Origin: Manis javanica
Lineage: Eukaryota > Chordata > Mammalia > Pholidota > Manidae
Direction of reading: 5' to 3'
Assembly: GCF_040802235.1 (NCBI RefSeq)
Contig: NC_133166.1
Location: 112,792,991 to 112,856,990, forward strand
DNA length: 64,000 nucleotides
Shown here: positions 1 to 11,900 of the stretch, piece by piece
How positions within the stretch are numbered: position 1 is the stretch's first letter
Layout: each line of letters starts with the position of its first letter
Program-made: the position numbers and the translations under genes
Notes under the pieces: generated by a model
Seen by the model: only the letters and a program-made list of their open reading frames with translations
What the model was told of the DNA's origin: nothing
Database searches by the model: none

Positions 1-2036
1 TGGGCCAGCAGCGGCCCCATGGTGGCTCAGAATGGCGGTGTGGGAGACGGACCTGGGGCAGGGGTCCAGGCCTTATATGGGCTGTCAGAGGGCAGGGAAG
101 GTGGGGGAGTGGCAAGGGGTGGGTGGGGCATTTGCCAGATTATCAAGAAAACAGCTGCGGGGCTCTCTGGGCCACTGCAGCGATGTTGATTCAGGTTATC
201 TGAGGGTTATCTTTTATTGCCCCCCGGGTGAAGTAGCCCTCAGGATGAGGTGGTAGGTGGTACAGCCCACACACGCCCAGGCAGCCAGCGGGGCCAGGCC
301 TGGATGGGAGGTCCTGCCGGAAGCACGTCCTGGCTGGCACACACCCCCCACGGCCCCCACCCGTCCATCCGTGCAGCACCCCAGAGGAGGGCAGGTGGAT
401 GAGGGGCCTCCCAGCGGGGGCTACTGGGCAGATCCACTGCCCTCATTTGCTCCTCTACCACTCGGAGGCCCAGTCCCCACAGCCAGTGCTGGACACTCAG
501 GCCTGGACTCCGACCTCCCCAACCTGGCCCCAAGCTCTAGGGACAGGCAGAGGGGGCCCCTGCCATCCATGCACCCAGCCCCCAGGCAGGGAAGGTGTGG
601 GCTCCTGTGGGGTCCCCGGGGCCACTCTGTCTTGGCCCGTCACTCATTGAGCTATGTTGGGGACCACCCTCTAATCCCTCCTTTTCCCGGGCTGAGCCAG
701 TCTCTGGAATTAAATGTAATTGGAAGCCGAGCCAGGGGACACTACAGAATCACGTCCTCTGGGGCACAGGGGCCCTGGCTGAAGGCCAGGAGTGGCATCC
801 CTGAGGGAATGGGGCAGGGGTCCCGGACACGGTCCCTGGCAGGCATCAGGGCTGCTGCTGTTGAGGAGGTGGCCCCACCCAGCAGAGACCCTGCCTGGAG
901 TCTGCCCAACAGCCTGGTGCTTCCTCTCCTGGGCACCTTCCTGGGGGCGGAGGAGCGACCTCTCAGGCTCTCCTGGGCCCCATCTTCCACTTGTGGGAGA
1001 GGGTCTTGCCCCAAAGAGCCATGGCCCCTGACAGCCCTCAGGCTCCCCGGAGCCGAGCCCAGCACTTGTCTGGAAATGCCCTGCGGAATCATGGCTTGGC
1101 ATGTGAACTTACCAGCCCCAAACCTTGGGAAACCACTGGGCCAGCCAGCCCTCACCCCCAGAGGGCACAGGCAGGCACCCACCATGCAGCTGCTGGGTAA
1201 ACTGAGGCCACAGACCCCTCCTCCATAAATATTCTTCCTCCTGAAGACAGATGTGCACCCTGAATTTGGCTTCTGACTTTGGCAAGAGTGTGGACAGCAA
1301 GCTCAGATCATGGGGAACTACAAATCCCAATCTAATGGTCCCCACGTTTCAGGGGCAAATGGGGAGGGATTCACCTCAACGTTACTAAGACTCTAGACAG
1401 GAAAACACGAGTGCATGGGGGCGTAGGGCTCAGGATGCCCTGCTTCCCTGACCCAGGCGCCCCTCACAAGCTGCGACCAGAAGCAAGTGCCGGCTAGAGT
1501 CACAGCCTTGGACTGGCGCCTCCCAGGGGCCCTCCTCTACAGACAGGACCTCTGTGCCACAGCGCCCGGGGCTGAGAGCTGCTCACACTGCCCCTCGGGG
1601 CAGAGACATCAAGGGACAAGTCCCCCCAGTGTCGGAGAGGGTCCAGGAGCCCAGGGCTCTGGGCCTGCCTCTCCTAGGGGACCTGAGATGAAGCCCCCTG
1701 TCCTTTCCCACTGTGCCACCAGCCCCAGGCCCAGGGACCCTCCTCCCTACAGGGACCCTGGAACCTGAGCATGTAGGGGACGTGGCGTGTGTGGCCCAGC
1801 CAAGAAGAGCGGGATCAGGAAACCAGAGCCGGCTGGGCTGGCAGGCCCATTGTGCCACTTCCCCGTGGGGGCCTGCCAGGCTGGCATGGGGCCCTGGGGA
1901 AACCCAAGGACGGGCCCCCTCCACGGCCCCCAGGGGCAGTGATTTTCCATGTCAGGCTCTCCATGCCCTTGTGGGGATCAGACAAATGCTGGCCAGACAT
2001 AGGATACCCAGCACAGCCCCTCCTGTCCGGAGTCTG
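1..2036. other. GC-rich intergenic DNA, no gene seen
   Basis: Long open frames occur on both strands because of GC richness, including 323 codons at 257-1228. None shows a recognisable domain, a codon signal or splice logic. I searched the minus strand for MUC2 exon 1 features (a CSTWG-type VWD start) and saw none. Confidence 0.6.
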
Positions 2037-2199
2037 AGAGGTGGGCTCCTCCCGTGGGGTTGAGAAGGTGGGGTCCTTCCCTGGAGTTGAGAAGTTGGAG
2101 ACCTCCACCAGGGTTGAAAAGGTTGGGTCCTCCCCCCCAGTGTTTGGAAGGCGGGGACCTCCCTGGGGTCGAGATGGTGGGGTCCTCCCCCAGGTCTGA
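2037..2199. repeat. Diverged 27-bp minisatellite
   Basis: About six copies of a unit of about 27 bp, core GAGAAGGTGGGGTCCTTCCC, with substitutions in each copy. Confidence 0.85.
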
Positions 2200-3765
2200 G
2201 GTCAGCCCTCTGGCCCCTCCTAGTGGGGCAGCAGTAGGGGCCTGCCCCGGGCTCTGACCCTGTGCTGAGACTGGGAGGGATGGAGCTGGCAGAAGGTGGT
2301 GGTGAGGGATCTGCGAGGCCGGTGACCAGGGCACCCCTGGCCCCAGCAGAGCGGTCCTGTCTCCAGCTCAGCTCCTCTACTGGGTCCCTGGGCGAGCCTC
2401 ACAGCTGCTGGGCTGACTGACAGGCAGACCCTGGACGTGGCACAGGGCCCAGAGGCACACGCACAGACCCCAGGCACCACACCCAGCAGTGTTTACCCCG
2501 ACAAGACACTTCCCGAGGATCGCCCGAGTGTACAGTCTTGACTACAGGGAGGAGGCCACAAAGACGTCATGAAACGCAGCCTGAAATGACTGTTGTGCTT
2601 CTGTCCACAAACCCTGACGCATCAGGAAGAGCAGCGGGTTGTGGGGAGGGCAGGAGAGAGGGAGCCCCGACCTGCCAGGGACACCTGCGGATGGCAGGTA
2701 CATGACAGCACCCACCCCATTCTGAGTCACCGCATGTGATAACTAACTTTATGCGGCCATGCGGCCACGGTGCCCAGGTTTTGGTCAAACTCCAGTCTAG
2801 ATGTTGCAGTGAAGGCATTTTTAAGTGTGAAAAGATCACACTCCCTAATGTGGGTGGGCCTCGTCCAGTCAGTTGAAGGCCTTACGAGCACAGACTGAGG
2901 TTTTCTGGCAGGAAGGGACTGACCGCAGCTGCAGCACGGCTCTCGGGGGCCTCAGCCTGCAGCCCATGCTGCCGCCCTCCCAGCACGTGAGCCGAATCCT
3001 TGAGTACATCTCTCTTCTTCCCTCTCCCAATTACAGATACATACTCTTCTCGGACCCTCGGCCCAAACCCAGCTCCACAGAGATAGCCAGACCTCGGTGG
3101 GCATATGGAGGGTGCTCCCAGAGGAACCATGGGTTCCCAGCCTCTCTGGACACCCAAGGGAGACCCCAGCCCCAGCCAACCATAGAGTCAGAGTCCCTGG
3201 CAGGTAAGCATCTGAGGACTCAAGAGCAGGCAAACAAAACACGAGCCGTGCCCACCCCTTGCCCACGTCCTCCCTGAGAACCCAGAAGCACACCCATGTC
3301 CTGCACCTTCGGGTGTTCTGAGAGACCGCGGGTTTGCAGGCCCAGGCCCCACATCCCCACTCCTGGCCTGCAACGGTGTACAAGGAAGATATCAACTACG
3401 CCCTCCCCACCCCGTGTGTGAAGGGCAGGTGGGTAAGCACACGGGGGTGTTTGTTACAAGGAGAGTGGGGAGAGGTCAGCTCAGCAGGCTGGGCTGGGCC
3501 TGGGCTCCACTGGGCAAGTGGACACTGGGCCACCCTCCTTGGGAGAAAGGACACCACCACCTTCAGGCAGTCACCTCCACCTCAAGCCAGCGCACGTATC
3601 ATGCCCTTACCCTGACCACTGTCCTCACCACCATGGCCACACTGACTACTGCTGGACTTCCTCCTATGAGTACCTTAAGGGCAGCAGCCTATATGGACTC
3701 TTTCATGGGCCAGCTTCACAGTAGATGTGCTCAGTAACCGCTTCTGGGTGGTGGGTAGAGGGAGG
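2200..3765. other. Intergenic DNA, nothing recognised
   Basis: No gene, RNA or repeat family could be assigned. Confidence 0.5.
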
Positions 3766-4012
3766 GATGGGGAAAGGGTAGTGGGGTGGATGGAAGTTTG
3801 GGTGGATAGATGGATGAGTAGGTGGGCGGATGGCTGGCTGGATGGTTAGGTGGATGGATGGATGGACTGGTGGGTGAGCGGATGGATGGATGAATGGATG
3901 GATGGGTGGATGGACAGAGCCGTGGGAGGATGGGTGGGTGAGTAGGTGGATGGATGAGTGGATGCATCCATGATGGATGGGTGGGTGGATGGACAGAGGG
4001 GTGGATGGACAA
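3766..4012. repeat. (GGAT)n-rich microsatellite
   Basis: Degenerate GGAT/GGTG tetranucleotide run. It produces long His/Pro/Ser-rich open frames on the minus strand that are not genes. Confidence 0.95.
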
Positions 4013-4094
4013 ACAAATCTCCAGGGTGGTAGAGGGAATCTTCTGTAGCAGCCCTGCAGAGCTCCTTCCTCCCAAGGGCTCATCGTGTGCAGGA

Positions 4095-4265
4095 AATGAC
4101 CAAGGACGCAATCACCCATGTCATTAAAGCCTTCCACAACCCTGGGAGGCAGGTTCTCATATTACTTCATCTACAGACAAGGAAACCAAGGACCAGAGAG
4201 GGTGAAAGAGCTCCCCGAGCTCACCCAGCCAGAGAATAGCAGAGCAGGACAGTGGTCACAGTGAG
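4095..4265 (+). mobile_element. MIR SINE
   Basis: Contains the MIR core and tail: CTGGGAGGCAGGTTCTCAT, CAGACAAGGAAACCAAGG, CAGAGAGGGTGAAAGAG and CTCACCCAGCCAGAGAATAG. Confidence 0.75.
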
Positions 4266-4489
4266 CCTCTTTGCCCAAGCCCACGCTGCCCACCACTGCA
4301 CAGTTGGGTGGCCATTTTTCACAGAGGGCTGACTGTTGCTTTTTGGAGAAATCCAGTCTGATCAATAATAGAACATCAGCGGTTCCTGGTGGTGTCACAG
4401 TCCCAGAGAGGAACCTGTGTCTCCCTCCTCCCTAGGGTGGCGCCCCCAATGACAGAGCCCTGCAGCTGCCCCCAGCCCCATTCAGTGAG

Positions 4490-4790
4490 GTCGTTTCATT
4501 ATTTGTTAAACACAGTTGGATCAATTTGTCACATTTCTGCATGTCATCCTGGGATCCCCAGCCTCCTAAGCTACTCTTACTGTGCACACGTTCAGGTTCA
4601 CTCTTTGGGCTATAAGGTTCTATGGGTTTTGACAAACGCATGGAGTCATGCACCCATCAGGACCGGATTCCACTGCTCTAACAACCCCTGCCCACCCATG
4701 CAACCCTCCCCAACACCCCCCAGAGACCACTGGTCTCTCTTGCCATCACTATAGATTTGGTTTGCCATCATCTATAGACTTATAGATAAT
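4490..4790 (-). mobile_element. Old L1 3'-UTR-like fragment, reverse orientation
   Basis: ATTCAGTGAGGTCGTTTCAT, GGTTTTGACAAACGCATGG and ACCACTGGTCTCTCTTGCC resemble antisense L1M 3' UTR. Diverged. Confidence 0.5.
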
Positions 4791-4939
4791 GATTAATTTT
4801 AAACCTCTAGTTGCTAAAATAATTCTAGAATATCATGCAGCAACTATAAATTATGGCTATGATTTTATGTTGTAACAAGGAAAACACTTATGATTTACTG
4901 CTCGGGAAAATTCAGAACAGAGTTTTGTCAAAAAGCTGC

Positions 4940-7900
4940 AATTCGGAATATTTTAAAACAGCTTCACTGAGGTGCAATTGATACACAAATAACTGGATAT
5001 GCCTAAGTGTTGATTCAATTAGTTTTGACTTAAATATGAAACCATCACCACAGTCAGGATGGCTAACGTGTATACAGCCATCAGCCAAGGGATTCTCACG
5101 CCTCTTCCCTCCTAGAAAGGTAACAGCTCATCTATTTCCTGTTCCTGTAGATTGGTTTGCATTTCCTGGGATTTTATATAAATGGATCCATGCAATGTGC
5201 ACCCTTTGTATCTGACTTTTTCACTCAGCATAACTATTAAGATTCGTGCACATAGTTTCATGTATCAATTACTGAGTAGTCATCCTTTGCATAGGAATAA
5301 AATAGTGTTTTTACATTCACCTATTGATGGACATTTGGTTTGAGGCTGTCAAAAATAAAAACTGCTATGAAGACTTGTGTGAGGGTCTGTTGTGTGGGGA
5401 CCTCTTTACCTAGGAGCAGAGCGTCTAGGTCACATGGTAGGTGTACATTTGTGCATTCAGCTTTTTCTAGAAACTGCCAGGCTGTTCCCACCAGTAGTGT
5501 GTGAATGCCACCTGCTCCACAGCCTTGGTGCAGTCAATACAGTCCATCTTTTAATTTTAGCCATTTGAGTTAGTGTGTGGTGGTATCTTGTTCTGGTTTT
5601 AATTTGCATTTCCTTATTGACTAATGATGTTGAGAGTCCTTTGTGTGTTTATCTGCCATCTATCTTCTCTGGTGAAGTGTCTCCTCAAATATTTTGCCTT
5701 TTATTTTATTGGGTTATTTGGGTGGGGTCTTCTTTTATTGAGCTCTAAGAGTTATTTATATGCTCTGGACGCCAGACCTTTAACAGAGATGCCCTTTGAA
5801 TACATTTTCTCCACCAGTGGTTTGTCTTTTCATTTCTCTTTACAGTCTTTTCAAGAGTAAAAGTTTTCATTTTGATGAGATTCAATTTATCAATTTATTC
5901 TTTTACAGACTGTGCTTTTGGTATTGTAAGGTATATGTAAGAAATCTTTGCCTCACCCAAGGTTACAAAAATCTCCTCCTATGTTTTTGTCTAGAAACTT
6001 TATACTTCTAGTTTCTACATGATCTATCTTGAGTTAATTTTTGCACATGGTCTGTGGTATGGCTTGAAGTTTATCTTATTGTGTGTGAACAAATGTATAT
6101 CCACCTTTCACTGCAAGGCTGTCCTTCAATCACCAAATTGCCTTCGCTCCCTTGTCAAGATTAGTTGTTAATATACATGTGAGTTTGTGTCTAGATTCTC
6201 TTCTGCTACATTGATCCATTTGTCCATCTTTATGCCAGTTCCCTACTGTTCTGATCACTGTAGCTTTGTAAATGAAATAAATGAACTCCAGTACCAGCTA
6301 ACATTCACCCTCCAGTTTTATTTGTTTTCATAGTTGTTTCGGCTATTCTCTGTCCTCTGCATTTCCTTCTGAAATTTAGACTCAGTTGTCGGTTTCCACA
6401 AAAGGGCCTGCTAGGATTTTAACTAAGATGGCATTGAACATACACATCATTTTGGGAAGAACTGCATCTTAACAGTATGGAGTCCTCCAATCCGGGAACA
6501 AAGTCTCCCCCTCGGCCAGCTTAGGCCTATGGTTTCTCTGGCAGCGTGCTCTGATTTCCAGTGCATGGCTCCTTTACATCTGTGCTCTGCCTCCTCTCCA
6601 AATACCTTGTGTTTTTATGCTGTCATAAATGGTATTTTTATTTCAATTTCTGACTGTTGTTAGTATATAAAAATACACTTAGTTTTGGCATGTTGATCTT
6701 GTGGTACCTACAACCTTGATAAACTCACCTATTATTTATAGAAGATGTTTTTGTAGATTCCAGATTTTCTACCTTGTGTTTTTATGCTGTCATAAATGGT
6801 CTTTTTATTTCAATTTCTGACTGTTGTTAGTATATAAAAATACACTTAGTTTTGGCATGTTGATCTTGTGGTACCTACAACCTTGATAAACTCGCCTATT
6901 AATTATAGAAGATGTTTTTGTAGATTTCAGATTTTCTACATAGAAAGAAAATCTTTCTACATCTATGAATGAAAATCAATTTTTTTTTCTATTTATTTCT
7001 CTTCCTCACTGCATTAGCTATGATTTCCAGTACAAGGTTGATCAGGAGACATCTTTGTCTTGTTCCCAGCTTCAGGGAGAAGCATCCAGTCTTCAGGTGT
7101 GATGTCAACTGGAGGCTTTTTGTAAATATAATTAAATGTAAATGCCCTTAATCAGTTTGAGGAAGTTCTCTTCCATTTTTAGTTTGCTGAGTTTTTTTCA
7201 GGAATGGGTGTTGAATTTCGTCAAATGCTTTTTTCCACATCTGTTGAGGGATCTCATGGTTTTTCGTCTTTAGTTTGGCAAAATGGTGAATTACATTGAT
7301 TTTGACCATTAAACCAACCCTTCATTCCTGGAAGAAACCCCACTTAGTCATGATTTTCATATGTTGTTGGATTCAACTTGCTAAAATTTTGTTTAGAATG
7401 TTTGCATCTATGTTCAGGAAAGTCACTCGTCTGTAGTTTTCTTTTTTTCACCGTGTCTTTGTATGGCTTTGGCCTCAAGAAAGGGTTGGGAAGTATGCCT
7501 TCCTTTTCAAATTTTCCAGAAAACTCTGTGCAGAGCTGGCATTATTTCATCTGGGCCTGGAGTTTCTTTGTGGGGAGGCTTTCCCTTCTGTTTTCTTTTC
7601 TGTTTCTTTGACATATAGGACTCTTCAAGTTATGTCTTCTTCTTGAGTGAGTTTTGGTAAACTGTGTCTTGCAAGGAACTTGCCAACTTCATCTAAGTTG
7701 CTAAATTAATTGGCAGAAAGTTGTTCACAATATCCCCCACCTTACCCTCCTGACATCTGTGGGATCTGTAGGTGATGCCCCTCACTCATTCCTGGTATTT
7801 GTCATTTGTATCTTCTCTCTGTTTCCTGTCTGGCTGGCTAGAGATTTATCAATTTTATTGATCTTCTCCAAGTACCAGCTTTCTGATTTACCGGCTTTCT

Positions 7901-8090
7901 CTGTGCCTCACATTGTCAATGACACCCCTTTCATTTGTCTCCTCCAGATTTGATCTGCTCTTCTTTTTCTAATTTCTGAAGGTGGATGCTGAGGTCATTG
8001 ATATGGGATCTCTCTTTCTTTTTTTCTTTTATAGCTCATTGTCTTGGATGTTTCCCCAAAATACTGCTTTCATGCCTTCCCACAAATTGT
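4940..8090 (-). mobile_element. Long old L1 copy, reverse orientation
   Basis: The plus strand shows antisense L1 through the 3' UTR (TTCACTGAGGTGCAATTGAT) and a large part of ORF2 (TTTTAATTTGCATTTCCTTA, CATTTGAGTTAGTGTGTGG, GTAGCTTTGTAAATGAAAT, GTCATGATTTTCATATGTTG). Many stops break ORF2. It includes a 167-bp tandem duplication at 6605-6938. Confidence 0.9.
6605..6938. repeat. 167-bp tandem duplication inside the old L1
   Basis: CCTTGTGTTTTTATGCTGTC begins copies at 6605 and 6772. The copies differ at only a few bases, far less than the L1 differs from intact elements, so the duplication is younger than the insertion. Confidence 0.92.
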
Positions 8091-8683
8091 GAGCCCCCCT
8101 TCCCTGAGGTTCTGTCTCTGGGGACCTCAAGACTACCCCTTACCTGCTCTTTAATCTCTTTCCAGCCTTCAGACCCTGGACCGACCTTGGAAATCCACCC
8201 TGTGTCAGTCACTGTCCTGTCAGAGAAAGGAGACCACAGCAGATGTTTCAAACAGAGGGGATTAGGTGCAGGGACCTGGTCACATGGATGCTGGAGGGGC
8301 CAAAGGGGGCCCTGAGGCACCTGGCATTAAGGGCAGCAGGAAGCAGCTTCTGCGCCCACAGCTGGAGAAACACAAATAGAGAGGTGGGGCTGCCAGGAGC
8401 AGAGGGGAGGCACCTCTGGCAGGGCTGGCAGGGCTGGTAGTAGGAGTGCCAAGGGAGCTGAGATTGGAGTAAGAACCATCCTCTGTAGCTGCAGGGACCC
8501 CAGAAGAACTGGGAAAAGACAGGAAATCCCTTCCCTCCTCTCCCCACCTCCCAACAGTGCCTCCCAGGAAGCCAGCTGGCCAGTGAGCCCAGAAATAAAA
8601 TTGGCAAAGTCCGAGCCACATATATCAGTCAGCTGCTGCTGCATAACAAAGCACCCTAAACCCAGGGGCTTAAAACGATAAGC

Positions 8684-8905
8684 ACTGGATAGATGATTGA
8701 TAGGTAGATAAGATAGATGATAAATAATGATTGATAGATAAGTAGATAGGTAAGAAAGATCAATAGATTGAGAGATAAGATAGGAGATTGATAGCTAGAT
8801 GATAAATAAGATGTATGATTGATAGATGATAGATTACAGATCGATAAGACAAATGATAGATGAGACAATGATTGGTAGAGAGGTGGATAAACATGTGCAT
8901 ATTGG
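8684..8905. repeat. (GATA)n-like degenerate microsatellite
   Basis: GATAGATGATTGATAG-type tetranucleotides with interruptions over about 220 bp. Confidence 0.93.
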
Positions 8906-8909
8906 TTGG

Positions 8910-11900
8910 TATGTACACATGTACTTTTCTGTGCTGTTCGCTCACAGACCCTACAGACAATGACATCCTAGGAGCAATGGCGACACCTTTGGCCCAGGTC
9001 TTGGTTTCTAAATACCATTCTTAAATGAAAAACCAGGGTTCCTTGGAGAGGTAGCTGAGCTTCTGGGTAAGGAAATTAGGGCATAAACCTGGAGCATTTT
9101 ATGCCAGAAAATAAGGAAGTATTCAAAAAAGGACAGAGGAATGTCAAAAGGACAAAAGAGGTAACATGGAAAGTTCCTGGTGTCCATCTGGGACAATTTG
9201 AGCAACTATGAGATTATAACCCAAAGAAGTAGATGGGTATCAATGAGTCCATAGTAATATAAATGACAGAGTAACTAAGTGAATGAGAATCAACTGCCAT
9301 TCTTCTGGAATAATTCCAGTTAATTGACCTGGTAGAGAAGAAGGGAACAGAGATCGCCATCCAACAGCATGGCAGCGATTGCTGCAGCGCGTCCTCTGAC
9401 AGATCCTGAGCCCAGGGGGCTCAGGTTGGAAGAGCAACAAGCTATTTGCAGACTCAAAGTATCTCCCCACACATACTCATTAGTTAAAAGTAGAAAAATG
9501 GCAACTTTGCAGTGAAGAAATCTAGTAGACATGCCCTTCCCCATGATGAAGGTCCACCAGAGGTGGACAGCAGCGCTGTGCACCCAATATGACCCTCTAG
9601 GACAGGGCCTCACTCCTGCAAGACGCCCACTCAGTAGTGAGGATGCGGCCAACAAGCTCAAGTCCAGGGCTGTCCTCCAAACACTTAGAAATCAGGCGGG
9701 GGCATAGACCCTGGTGACATCTGGGCAGGCCCGGTGGTGGGCGGCAGAAGCTGACATGGACACGGCCTCTGTGGTGATGGTGCCGTGGTCAGTGTCCAGG
9801 GAAGCCACATGAAGGGTACACAGTTCATCTGTGATTTTTGCCACCATTCCATAAGTCAAAAATTGTTTCACGATAAGAAGTTTGTACAAACGAGCATTTA
9901 TTTTTGTTCAGGTTCTCAGCTCTGGTTTCACAGGATCCTGTGATTTCCTCCCTGCCCCCATTCATGAACCTCAAGCCAACTTCCCCTGGCAGCTAGGACC
10001 CATCGCCCCAGCCGAGACAGCACCTCCACCCTCCCTCCTGCTGGAGAGACCGTGGCACCCTCGGCTTCCAATTGCAAAGCTGGTCTGTCTCCCTGGGTGG
10101 GAGCCACACTCCCTTAGGACTCAAGACCTCAAAACCAGAACGAATTGCAGCATTCTAAGAGCAGGTGACAAGCGTTGCAGCGAGAGGAGCTGCCCTGCCT
10201 CCCCCCCCTTGTTTTAAGAAGCTTCCAGCATGCAGCCCACTCTTAGGGATGGTGCCCCATCATCCTAGGGCCGGGCCCCCAGCCAGCTCCACAGGTGTCC
10301 AGCAGGCAGTCCTGCTACCACCTGGTGCCTGGAGATGGGAAGACAGGCTTGTGGCCAGACCCCCCAGTGCAGTTCCAGGCTCTAAGAGGAACTGCAGGAG
10401 GCCATGGTGCACAGCATGGACAGTGGAGGAGGTACCCTGGGTCCACGGGTCCGCACCGGAGCAGCACTGTGGGCAGGAAAAGTCAGTCCACTTCCAGAAG
10501 AACTGTGCTGGCCCTCCATGACGGACAGAGACTTTGGGCTGGCCCGTCCCTGGGGAGTGGCACCGGCGTCAGCAGGGAGATGGTGTTGAGCCATGCAGAG
10601 CCTCTATCCTGCCACCAGAGAGGCAAAGGCCAGAAGCGCAGGCCCACCCAGACTGGTCATCTGTCCACCTGGTTGCTGTGACATCCCCAGTGGGCACTCA
10701 CGTAGAACACAGACAGCTTTTCCCTGCGCACTTGCCCCTTGTCCCCAGACCTCCTGGCCCTGGTCTTACAGTCCCGTCTCCCTGGCCCTGGGACCTTCAG
10801 CCAGCTCCACGGCCCGACTCTGGGAATTAGTACAGGCCCAGACCTCTAACGAGCCCTGGCCCAGCCCAGTAGCCAACAGACGCCCCAGCCAAAGGACCGT
10901 CCACTGCAAGCCAGCTCCCCTTATGCTCCAGCCGCTGGACAGCCACTCCGCATGGCCTCCGACAGACACACCCTGAGGGCACCTCCCTCCCACCCTGGCC
11001 GGCCTCCCCTCACGGCCATGCACACCTGGCTGGCACCCACTCACATGCACCCCTAGTTGTGGCCGTCTCACCCCAGGAAGTGGCATTCTGACCACGTGGA
11101 GGAAGGTGACTTCCATGGACAAGGTAACACAGCTTTAGGGACAGCCTGAGGGTGTGGACACACCCACCGACCCACCTCAACTGGCCCCTCCCGCTGTGCC
11201 GCCCCTAAATCACAAATAGTGCCTCAGTTCTCCGCCTGATTCTGCCTTCTGGTGGTGAGTTTCCCGGGGACCCTTTGGACCCATCTCTGTGGACAGACCC
11301 GCGAGGGAGCAGCTGGAAAGGGATCTGCAAGGGGGCCCACCGAGCAGAGGGGTGGGCAGGGGCTGAGAGCGGGAAGGGGAGCCCCGCCCACAGCCCCATC
11401 TGGGGAAGAGACAGCAGTCCCCGCCCCACGGAGCCAAGCAGAGACCCCGGAGGGTGGCAGGCTCTGTTCTGACCCGAGTCTCTCCAGAACGTTCCTGGGG
11501 CAGACTAGGACAAACGTGGTCTCTCCTCAGCTCCAGAAGATGAGCTACAGGCACGTGAGCGTGACAGCCTGCTCTGGCATTTGTGCTGCGGGTGGGGAAG
11601 GACCCTGCGGACAGATGCAGAGCCCGTAGCAACCCAGGCCGAGTTCTGTTCCAGCTGAGCCACTGGCTCCAGCACCCCTGGTTCTGGGGTCTGTTCCCCA
11701 GCCACTGCTGCCCACGAGACCACCTGCTCACTGCAGGGCCGTCACACAAGGAGACTGGGGACGGACGACAGCAACGGCCCTCCAACCTCTGTGGCCCTGG
11801 GCGGTGCACTAGCCTCTGTGGGCGGTCAGCATGGAGGGCACCTTTGCGTGTGCCTGCTTGGCCGAGGTGGGATCTCACTACCGGTCAGAAAACCAGGGTG

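Noticed and set aside
257-1228. 323-codon plus-strand ORF
   Set aside because: Long only because the DNA is GC-rich; no domain, signal or splice context.
3703-4137. His/Pro/Ser-rich minus-strand ORFs
   Set aside because: Translation of the GGAT microsatellite.
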